Of a stretch of 64,000 nucleotides of DNA, positions 7,880 to 14,585 are shown piece after piece. The number at the start of each line of letters is the position of its first letter. Positions within the stretch are counted from its first letter, which is position 1. The notes beneath the pieces are model-generated. The model was given only the letters and a program-made list of their open reading frames with translations. It had not been told where the DNA came from and made no database searches. The stretch is from JAEUPI01 sp963814435. Lineage in GTDB: Bacteria > Pseudomonadota > Gammaproteobacteria > Burkholderiales > Burkholderiaceae_C. The translations under genes were made by a program, and so were the position numbers. Location of the stretch: NCBI GenBank assembly GCA_963814435.1, contig CAWFCV010000004.1, forward strand, positions 62,001 through 126,000, read 5' to 3'.

Positions 7880-8896
7880 TCAGGGCTTCACGATCCCCAG
7901 GTCGATCAGGCAGCGCGCGGTGTCGACGATGCTCTGCTCCACCGGCCGCGGCTGCCAGCCGAGCACGGCCTTGGCGTGCGAGGCGTCCTGGTTGCGCACC
8001 GAACCCAGCTCGCCCACCACCGCCTTGGCCAGCGGGTTGAACAGCGCTGCGATGCGCACCATCCAGTCGGGCACATTGCGCGTGGTCACCTTGCCGGCCT
8101 CGGCGCCGAGCCTGGCGCGCAGGATGTCGGCGATCTCGCGCAGCTTGAGGAACGGCCCCGACGCGATGAAACGCTCGCCCGCCATGTTGGGCGCGCGGAG
8201 CGCGCGCACGTGCAGGTCGGCCACGTCGCGCACGTCGACGATGCCGAAGCCGATGTCGGGGCACGCGCCCATCGAGCCGTCGAGCAGCTTGCGCACCACC
8301 ACCACCGACGCCGAATAGTCGCGGCTCCACACCGGCCCCAGCACCACCGACGGGTTGATGCTGCAGTACTCGATGCCGCCGCCTTGTTGCGCCACCCAGT
8401 CGCGCGCCGCGCGTTCGGCAAGGGTCTTGGACTGGATGTACGGTGTGGTGCCGGGTCGGTTGGGGTCGGTCCAGTCGGCCTCGGTGAAGGTGTGCACGCC
8501 GCGACCGCGGCCGTACGAGACAGCCGCGACCGACGACGTCATCACGAAGCGGCGCACGCCCGCCGCCTGGGCCGCGCGCAGCGCGCGCAGCGCGCCGTCG
8601 CGCGCCGGCACGATCAGCTCGTTGGGGTCTTTGACGATGCGTGCGGGCAGCGGCGACGCCACGTGCGCGACATGGCTGCAGCCGGCCATCGCCTCGGCCC
8701 AGCCGGCATCGTGCATCAGGTCGGCGGCGAAGAACTTCAGCCGGCTGTTGTCCACCGCGAGCAGCTGGCGCACGGTGGCCTCGTTGGCGAGGTCGCGCAC
8801 CGTGGTGTGCACCATCCAGCCCTCGGCCACCAGCTGGCGTATCAGAAAGCCGGCGATGTAGCCGCTGCCGCCCGAGACGAGCACGGTGCGAGTCAT
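7880..8896 (-). CDS. NAD(P)-dependent epimerase/reductase (extended SDR, dihydroflavonol reductase-like)
   Basis: A 338-residue extended short-chain dehydrogenase. The dinucleotide motif GGSGYIAG is at residues 9-16, the active-site serine lies in VMTSSVAAVSYG, and the catalytic pair is in YIQSK (about 153-157). These match the dihydroflavonol-4-reductase-like/aldehyde reductase branch, which reduces carbonyl groups with NADPH. The natural substrate cannot be told from sequence. It is followed on the same strand, 19 bases upstream of its start, by the end of an ABC-type periplasmic protein gene, so both may share a transcript. Confidence 0.86.
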   Translation of the reverse strand: MTRTVLVSGGSGYIAGFLIRQLVAEGWMVHTTVRDLANEATVRQLLAVDNSRLKFFAADLMHDAGWAEAMAGCSHVAHVASPLPARIVKDPNELIVPARDGALRALRAAQAAGVRRFVMTSSVAAVSYGRGRGVHTFTEADWTDPNRPGTTPYIQSKTLAERAARDWVAQQGGGIEYCSINPSVVLGPVWSRDYSASVVVVRKLLDGSMGACPDIGFGIVDVRDVADLHVRALRAPNMAGERFIASGPFLKLREIADILRARLGAEAGKVTTRNVPDWMVRIAALFNPLAKAVVGELGSVRNQDASHAKAVLGWQPRPVEQSIVDTARCLIDLGIVKP

Positions 8897-8915
8897 GGGA
8901 TCGCCTGGTGGCTGC

Positions 8916-9908
8916 TCACTCGATCACTGCGTCGGCGCGCGCGACGATGAAGCGCGGCACGGTGAGGCCGAGGGCTTTGGCGGTTTTCAGATTGATGACG
9001 AATTCAAAGACGGTCGGTTGCTCCACCGGCAGCTGATTGGGTTTGGCGCCACGGGCCAGGTTGCCTATGTAGGAGGCGGCATTGCGATAGGCCGCCCGCA
9101 AGCTCTCACCGTAGCTCATCAGGCCGCCATCGTCGACAAACTCTCTCGCGCCGTAGAAGGCCGGCAGGCGGTGCCGGGCTGCCAGCTCGACGATCGTCGC
9201 GCGACGGCTGAGAAACAATGGTTCGTCGGGCAGGACGAACAGCGCGTTCGCCTTGTTGCCCAATGCCGCGTCGAAGGCCGCGGGCAAGGCAGCGGCACCG
9301 GCCACGTCGATCTTCACCAAGTTCAGTTGCAGTACCTCGGCATACGGGGCGAGCAGCAGCCACATGCGCGGATGTACGTCGCTTCTGGCTTCTGCCAGCA
9401 CGGCGACTGTGGTGGGTCGGGGCAACACGCTGGCAAAGAGCTCCAGCATCTTGGGCATGATGTCTTCAGCCTGGCTGGAAAGCCCGGTGATGTTCGCGCC
9501 CGGCTTGGCCAGGCTGGCGATCAGGTGCTGCCCCACGGGGTCGGCCACGGCCGCCATGACAATCGGCGTCGTCGCAGTCGCCTGCTTCGCGGCCCTGGTG
9601 CTGGGGGTGCAGGTTGTCACCACGGCATCGAGGTTCATGCCAGCCAACTCGCGTGCGAATTCGGGCGTTCGCTCGGTTTGGCCGTCGGCGTAGCGGCGCT
9701 CGACAACGAGGTTCCTGCCCTCGACCAGGCCCTGTTCGCGCAGACCCTCGAGCAGCGCCCGCTCAAGATGGCCGCGCTGCGCGACGCTGCCACCGACCAG
9801 GATGCCGATCTGCACCGACCGGTCCTTGGCCTGCTGCGCTCCGGCAAGCGATACCGCGCACAGCGCAGCGCCTGCGACCAGTAACTGCCTTCGGTCAACC
9901 TCGGTCAT
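8916..9908 (-). CDS. ABC transporter substrate-binding protein (ABC_sub_bind family)
   Basis: A 330-residue periplasmic protein of the ABC_sub_bind (PF04392) type. The N-terminus DRRQLLVAGAALCAVSLAGA is a signal with a twin-Arg-like start, cleaved near SLAGA. The core has VQIGILVGG, the hinge region TTPIVMAAVADPVG and GANITGLSS, all typical of the family; C-terminal LKTAKALGLTVPRFIVARAD is the standard ending. No permease or ATPase gene is adjacent, as is common for orphan members in Burkholderiales. AAGGAG six bases before ATG 9908 decides the start; the open frame runs further upstream without coding character. Confidence 0.87.
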   Translation of the reverse strand: MTEVDRRQLLVAGAALCAVSLAGAQQAKDRSVQIGILVGGSVAQRGHLERALLEGLREQGLVEGRNLVVERRYADGQTERTPEFARELAGMNLDAVVTTCTPSTRAAKQATATTPIVMAAVADPVGQHLIASLAKPGANITGLSSQAEDIMPKMLELFASVLPRPTTVAVLAEARSDVHPRMWLLLAPYAEVLQLNLVKIDVAGAAALPAAFDAALGNKANALFVLPDEPLFLSRRATIVELAARHRLPAFYGAREFVDDGGLMSYGESLRAAYRNAASYIGNLARGAKPNQLPVEQPTVFEFVINLKTAKALGLTVPRFIVARADAVIE

Positions 9909-10050
9909 CCAAAGCTCCTTCGGTCGTCGTAAATCGGATCCAGCACGGGAACTGGCGGCCGCACGACCTGCGCGGGCCCAGTCTGGATGACGGCTGCTAG
10001 TGCAGCATACGCCGCGGCACATAATCCGGCCGTTCGAAGGACCGCGACCG

Positions 10051-10677
10051 ATGCTCGAGGTTTCCTGGTGGCTCTTCATCGCCGCCTCGCTGGTGCTGAT
10101 CGTCACGCCGGGTCAGGACATGATCCTCGTGATGTCGCGCTCGATCGCGCAGGGCGCGGCCGCGGGCGTGGCCACCGCGGTCGGCGTGAGTGTGGGCCTG
10201 GTCGGGCACACCGTGCTGGCCACGCTGGGGCTCGGCGCGGTGTTGCGGGCCTCGGAGTGGCTGTTCGTCGCGCTCAAGCTGGTCGGCGCGGCCTACCTGG
10301 TGTACATGGGCATTCAGCTGCTGCGCACCGCGCGGCACGAGTTGTCGGTGTCCGGCGGCCCGCCGCGCGCGTTGCCGCGTCTGTTCGTCGACGGGGCGCT
10401 GTCGAACATCAGCAACCCGAAGATCGCGGTCTTCTACTTCGCGTTCCTGCCCCAGTTCGTGGCGCCGGGCAGCGGCCATCCGACGCTCGTGGTGTTCGTG
10501 CTGGGTCTCGTGTTCGCCGGCCTCACGTTCGTGGTGAAGGGCCCCGTCGGGCTGGGTGCGGGCGTGCTGTCGGGCTGGCTGCGCGCGCGCCCGGCGGTGC
10601 TGGCGTGGCTGTTTCGCACCAGCGGCGCGGTGCTCGTCGGGCTGGGCGTCAGGCTGGCGTTCGAGCGGCGGGCCTGA
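10051..10677 (+). CDS. LysE/RhtB family amino-acid exporter
   Basis: A 208-residue inner-membrane protein with six predicted helices. The N-terminal motif LIVTPGQDMILVMSRS (about 16-31) and the central segment SNISNPKIAVFYFAFLPQF are diagnostic of the LysE/RhtB superfamily, which exports amino acids such as homoserine, threonine or lysine, or related metabolites. Start at ATG 10051, giving the family's usual length of 205-210 residues. No LysR-type regulator is adjacent. The promoter probably lies in 9909-10050, shared back-to-back with the ABC_sub_bind gene. Confidence 0.89.
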   Translation: MLEVSWWLFIAASLVLIVTPGQDMILVMSRSIAQGAAAGVATAVGVSVGLVGHTVLATLGLGAVLRASEWLFVALKLVGAAYLVYMGIQLLRTARHELSVSGGPPRALPRLFVDGALSNISNPKIAVFYFAFLPQFVAPGSGHPTLVVFVLGLVFAGLTFVVKGPVGLGAGVLSGWLRARPAVLAWLFRTSGAVLVGLGVRLAFERRA

Positions 10678-10726
10678 AGGCTCGCGCGCGGGTAGCGCAA
10701 GCCCAACGGCCCGAGCCACGCCGCAG

Positions 10727-11515
10727 ATGTCTTCAGTCCTCGGTTGCGACATCAGACTGCGGCAGGCCGGCCAAGGCCCGCCGGCGGTGCTGCTGCACGG
10801 CAACCCGGACTCCTCGCTGCTGTGGCAGGCCACGATGGACGCGATGGCGCCACGCTTTCACTGCATCGCGCCCGACCTGCCGGGCTACGGGCTGTCCACC
10901 GCGCCGGCGGACTTCGACTATTCGCTCGACGGGCAGGCGGACTTCGTCGACGCATTGATGCGCACGCTCGGCATTCACGAGCCGGTGAACCTGGTGGGGC
11001 ACGACTTCGGCGGCATCTTCTGCATGGCCTGGATGTCGCGCCACCCGCGCAAGGTGCGGCGCCTGGCGCTGAGCAACACGGCGTTCTTCGCGGACTATGC
11101 GTGGCACTTCTGGGCGAGGCTGTGGCGCCGGCCCGGGTTCGGCGAGCTGAGCATGGCGCTGATGAACCGTCCGGCGTTCGGGCTCGTCTACCGGCGCGGC
11201 TCGCCGGCCGTGCCGTCGCGCTACGTGCGGGCCGCCTACGAGCTGGTCACGCCCGACGTGAAGCGCAACATCCTGCGCCTGTACCGCGCGGTGCGGCCCG
11301 CGTCGTTCGAGGGCTGGGAGGCGCGCTACTTCCAGGCCGCGCAGACCGTGCCGGTGCAGGTGCTGTGGGGCGACGGCGACCCGTACATTCCCGATCGGTT
11401 TGCCGAGCGCTTCCACGCGCGCAGGGTCGTGCACGTGCCGCGCGCGGGCCATTGGCTGCCCGCGGTGGCGCCGCAGGCGGTGGCGCGGCATCTGATCGAA
11501 TACTTTGGCGCCTGA
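10727..11515 (+). CDS. alpha/beta hydrolase (haloalkane dehalogenase/epoxide hydrolase-like)
   Basis: A 262-residue alpha/beta-hydrolase. The oxyanion region is LLHGNPDSSLLW, and the nucleophile elbow is GHDFGG, meaning an aspartate nucleophile as in haloalkane dehalogenases and epoxide hydrolases rather than a serine esterase. The acid residue is probably in LWGDGDPYIP and the catalytic histidine in AGHWLP near the C-terminus. I chose the ATG at 10727. It lies 49 bases after the LysE gene in the same direction and may be co-transcribed. The substrate is unknown. Confidence 0.86.
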   Translation: MSSVLGCDIRLRQAGQGPPAVLLHGNPDSSLLWQATMDAMAPRFHCIAPDLPGYGLSTAPADFDYSLDGQADFVDALMRTLGIHEPVNLVGHDFGGIFCMAWMSRHPRKVRRLALSNTAFFADYAWHFWARLWRRPGFGELSMALMNRPAFGLVYRRGSPAVPSRYVRAAYELVTPDVKRNILRLYRAVRPASFEGWEARYFQAAQTVPVQVLWGDGDPYIPDRFAERFHARRVVHVPRAGHWLPAVAPQAVARHLIEYFGA

Positions 11516-11558
11516 ACTTCGGTCCGACCTGGCCGCCCAGCTGACGGACCGGGCGCCT

Positions 11559-11963
11559 TCAATGGGCGGTCGTCCAGCGGTACAGGATCAGCAACGCTGC
11601 GACGGCGACGACCAGCACCGTCAGGCCGGCGCCGGCCTGTCGCGGTTTCGTCGGGCCCAGCGACCGGCTCAGGCCCCACGCGTTGGCCAGTCGTGCCACC
11701 ACCAGCAGCGCGCCCAGCGCGTGCACCACGCCGACCGGCGAACCGGTGGCTTCGGCAAAGGCAATCAGCAGCAGCGCCATCGGGGCCTGCTCGACCAGGT
11801 TGGCGTGTGCACGGATGGCCTGTGCCAGTGGTGGCTGGCCACCGTCCCCGGCCTGGATGCCAGTCTTGACCCGGCTGATGATGACGCGCACGGTGAGCGC
11901 GGCCGCCAGCAGCCCGATCAGGGCGGCGTACAGGGCGGTGACGGTTGGAATGGTCGCGGGCAT
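11559..11963 (-). CDS. MAPEG family membrane protein
   Basis: A 134-residue protein with four hydrophobic helices and the MAPEG signature AHANLVEQAPMALLL (about residues 52-66), where the Asn and Glu are conserved for glutathione binding. MAPEG proteins are trimeric inner-membrane enzymes or transporters that conjugate glutathione or reduce lipid peroxides. ATG at 11963 is preceded by AAAGGA at a good distance; the frame extends further upstream without coding character. A soluble glutathione S-transferase starts divergently 170 bases away, so both may respond to the same signal. Confidence 0.8.
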   Translation of the reverse strand: MPATIPTVTALYAALIGLLAAALTVRVIISRVKTGIQAGDGGQPPLAQAIRAHANLVEQAPMALLLIAFAEATGSPVGVVHALGALLVVARLANAWGLSRSLGPTKPRQAGAGLTVLVVAVAALLILYRWTTAH

Positions 11964-12133
11964 GGCGGTCCTTTCGAGGGTGATGGCCCGACGATTCGGG
12001 TTGACCAATGACGCGCCCGGCGGCGCGATTTCGACATCCATCCGGGTTTTCTTCGGCCGTGCCAACGGCGTGAGGCTGCGCCGGCGGGCGCGGCACTGAC
12101 GGCGGACGCGTACATTGGCGCCTGGCCGGTGCC

Positions 12134-12787
12134 ATGAACCAAGGACGACCCGTGACCATCCAGCTCTACGCCTTCGACACCCCGAACGGCCGCAAGATCA
12201 GCGTCGCGCTCGAAGAGATGGGCCTGCCGTACGACGTGCACGTGGTCGACATCACGAAGGGCGAGCAGTTCGCCCCCGCGTTCCTGGCGATCAGCCCGAA
12301 CAACAAGATCCCGGCGATCGTCGACCCCGACGGCCCGGGCGGCGAGCCGATCAGCGTGTTCGAGTCCGGCGCGATCCTCGTCTACCTGGGCGAGAAGACC
12401 GGCCGGTTCTGGCCCACCGACGCGGCGGCGCACGTGGCGACGCTGGAGTGGCTGATGTTCCAGATGGGCGGCTTCGGCCCGATCCCGGGGCAGGTGCACC
12501 ACTTCATCGCGCTCGACAACGAAAGCGATCGCCGCTACGGGCTGAAGCGTTTCATGGACGAGACGCGGCGCCTGTATGCGGTGATGGACCGGCGATTGGC
12601 CACACACGAGTTCTTCGCCGGTGAGATCACGATCGCCGACTTCGCGATCGTCGGTTGGGCCTGGCGGCATCCGCGGCATGAGGTCGACCTGGCCGACTAC
12701 CCGAACGTGCAGCGCTGGTACCGCACGATGATGGCGCGCCCCGGCGTGATGCGCGGTTTCGCGATACCGCTGCGACGCGCCGCCTGA
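12134..12787 (+). CDS. Nu-class glutathione S-transferase (YfcG/YghU-like)
   Basis: A 217-residue GST with the thioredoxin-fold N-domain (residues 1-88) and all-helical C-domain. The motif DTPNGRKISVALEE replaces the catalytic Ser/Tyr/Cys with Thr-Pro-Asn, as in the Nu-class/Ure2p-like YfcG, which binds two glutathiones and has disulfide-bond reductase activity. NNKIPAIVD holds the cis-proline and FESGAILVYL the gamma-glutamyl-binding Glu-Ser. The C-domain N-capping segment ITIADFAI is intact. Divergent from the MAPEG gene. Confidence 0.9.
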   Translation: MNQGRPVTIQLYAFDTPNGRKISVALEEMGLPYDVHVVDITKGEQFAPAFLAISPNNKIPAIVDPDGPGGEPISVFESGAILVYLGEKTGRFWPTDAAAHVATLEWLMFQMGGFGPIPGQVHHFIALDNESDRRYGLKRFMDETRRLYAVMDRRLATHEFFAGEITIADFAIVGWAWRHPRHEVDLADYPNVQRWYRTMMARPGVMRGFAIPLRRAA

Positions 12788-12813
12788 GTCGCGCGCGGCC
12801 CGGCGTGCAGCAC

Positions 12814-12837
12814 CCGCGGCCCCGGGTGGGGCCGCGG
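12814..12837. terminator. strong GC hairpin between convergent genes
   Basis: Perfect 10-bp inverted repeat CCGCGGCCCC / GGGGCCGCGG with a GGGT loop, between the GST stop (12787) and the stop of the convergent cytochrome-like gene (12882). There is no T-run on either strand, so intrinsic termination is uncertain; it may instead block read-through as a stable RNA structure. Confidence 0.5.
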
Positions 12838-12881
12838 TGCCTCGCCTCATGTCACGTCGGCCAGGTGCGCCGACGCTAGAC

Positions 12882-14153
12882 CTACTTCACGGCAGCCAGG
12901 AATGCCTTGAGGTCGAGGATCTCCTGGCCAGTCAGCGTGATGCCTTTCATGCCGCTGCTGATCGTGCCGAGGTCGCTGACCAGCAAGTTGCCCTTGCCCG
13001 CCAGGTTTTGGAACGGCCCGCTGGGATCGAAGCTGCCCGCCGAATGGCACACCGCACACGCAGCCACGTACTTGGTCTGGCCCGCCGCGAATGTGCCCAC
13101 CGGCGCAGGTGCCGGCGCCGGTGCCGGTGCCGGTGCCGGTGCAGGCGCAGGTGCAGGTGCAGGTGCAGGTGCAGGTGCAGGTGCAGGTGCAGGTGCAGGT
13201 GCAGGTGCAGGTGCAGGTGCCGGTGCAGGTGCAGGTGCAGGTGCAGGTGCTGGCGATGGAGCAGGTGCCGGTGACGGTGACGGTGCAGGCGCCGGCGTGC
13301 CGCTGCCCTTGGCGGACCAGGTGCCGCTTTCGCCGGCCGTCGGGCCGGCGAAGGTGCCGCTCATGCTGCCGTCGGCCGCCACCAGGCCTGTGGCGTGGAT
13401 GATCGCGCTCCTGCCCATCGTGATGGTCAGCGCGACCGCCCCGTTCGGGCCGATCGTGCCTTCGACCTCGTAGCCGCGACGCGAGCCGTCGCCGCCGCTC
13501 CTTGTGGTATCGCTGGTGCCCGTATCGCCCAACCCCAGCGTTGCCAGTTGATCGCGGTATGCGGCGGTCAGCGCAGCCAGGTCCTGCTGGAACTTCTGGT
13601 TCAACGCCCTGAATGCGTCGGTGAAGGCCAGCTTGGCCGCGTCGCGCTGCGCGGAGCCGGTCGCCGCCGCGAGGCTGGCCTTCAGCTTCTGGCGCATTGC
13701 GTCGAGGTCGGCAGTGAACGTGGCGCGCAGCGCATCGGTCCGGGCACGAGACGCCGCCTGCAGGGTCTGCGCCTCGGTGCTCGCGGCGCCGGTGGTCGTG
13801 GGGGCCACTGCAGTGCCGAGCAGCAGCCGGCCTTCGACCTCGGTGGCAAGGCCTTCGGACTCGCCCTTGAGCAACAGCGTGCCGGCGAGCGATTGCCCCG
13901 CCCGCGCGCCGCTGCCGAAGCTGGCGCCGAACACGTATTGCATCGCCGACCACTCCATGGTGATCGTGCGAACGCCGTCGCTCGACGGGCCGGCGGCGCT
14001 GATCGTCACCCTCGATGGCGTCGTGACGAGTTGGACCGACTCGCTTTGCAGCGCGGTCGGCGTGTTGCCCGTGCCGCCGCCGCATCCCAGGAGGATCAAC
14101 GCGGCAAGCGCACTGGCGGTGAGGCGGGCGGTACGAATTGAGGATCGGTTCAT
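12882..14153 (-). CDS. lipoprotein with C-terminal cytochrome-c-like CXXCH domain and Pro-Ala linker
   Basis: A 423-residue lipoprotein: signal peptide with lipobox ILLGC gives a lipidated Cys near residue 24. The N-terminal 290 residues contain a helical region rich in Ala and Lys (KLKASLAAATG, FQQDLAALTAAYRDQL) and a beta region with VEGTIGPNGAVAL. Then comes a Pro-Ala linker of some 70 residues, and last a ~75-residue domain with CAVCH (heme c attachment) and a possible axial Met in SSGMKGITLTGQ. It is probably a membrane-tethered mono-heme cytochrome c held away from the membrane by the rigid linker. The N-terminal domain is not recognised. ATG at 14153 chosen for the signal peptide. Confidence 0.8.
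   Translation of the reverse strand: MNRSSIRTARLTASALAALILLGCGGGTGNTPTALQSESVQLVTTPSRVTISAAGPSSDGVRTITMEWSAMQYVFGASFGSGARAGQSLAGTLLLKGESEGLATEVEGRLLLGTAVAPTTTGAASTEAQTLQAASRARTDALRATFTADLDAMRQKLKASLAAATGSAQRDAAKLAFTDAFRALNQKFQQDLAALTAAYRDQLATLGLGDTGTSDTTRSGGDGSRRGYEVEGTIGPNGAVALTITMGRSAIIHATGLVAADGSMSGTFAGPTAGESGTWSAKGSGTPAPAPSPSPAPAPSPAPAPAPAPAPAPAPAPAPAPAPAPAPAPAPAPAPAPAPAPAPAPAPAPAPVGTFAAGQTKYVAACAVCHSAGSFDPSGPFQNLAGKGNLLVSDLGTISSGMKGITLTGQEILDLKAFLAAVK
13103..13290. repeat. hexanucleotide tandem repeat encoding the Pro-Ala linker
   Basis: A run of the hexamer GGTGCA with GGTGCC, GGCGCA and GGTGAC variants, inside the cytochrome-like lipoprotein gene; on the coding strand it reads Pro-Ala dipeptides. 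The central part (about 13141-13218) is pure GGTGCA units. Because the unit is six bases, slippage would change linker length by two residues without shifting the frame. Confidence 0.87.
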
Positions 14154-14585
14154 GCTTGCTCCAAACGACTTTGGCTTTCGAAGTGGACGGCAACCGCGCC
14201 GTGACCGGTCGCGGGCCTCCCCCGGAGCCGCCGAACCACCTGTGGGATCGTCGACGGCGTGCGCACCATAGCGGCCTGATCTGTGCGCAACGCCCAGGTG
14301 TATCCGTGCCTTACCTCGGTAACCTCGTGCCGGTCGGAGGTTGCTGAGCGTGAAGTAGTTGTGAGACTTCTTCAGCACTTGGTGCCGGGCTGTAAACAGT
14401 GCGCGCCCGGCCGGCGCGCGATCGCATCGCCAGCGGCACGTTTTCACTGCAGCCCGCACCGCTGTGTGCGCTGCCGCACATACAACATCCGATCACATCG
14501 GATATACGAATCAGGCTAGGGCGAACGTGTCGTTCGGGCCTTCGCAGGTCGTGTGCAGGCCGCGTTGCGTTCCAATCGAGAAGGC
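14154..14585. promoter_or_regulatory. divergent intergenic region upstream of kaiC with a 7-bp dyad
   Basis: This 430-base gap separates the cytochrome-like lipoprotein gene (minus) from kaiC (plus). It has no coding frame I can support. At 14487-14503 there is a perfect inverted repeat ATCCGAT-CAC-ATCGGAT, about 80 bases before the kaiC start, in a locally AT-richer patch; this is a candidate operator. A weaker dyad AACCTC/GAGGTT lies near 14325-14345. The kaiC Shine-Dalgarno is the GAGAAGG just before ATG 14586. Confidence 0.45.

Noticed and set aside
13103..13290. CRISPR-like repeat array
   Set aside because: Repeats are hexanucleotides without spacers and code for Pro-Ala in an intact gene.
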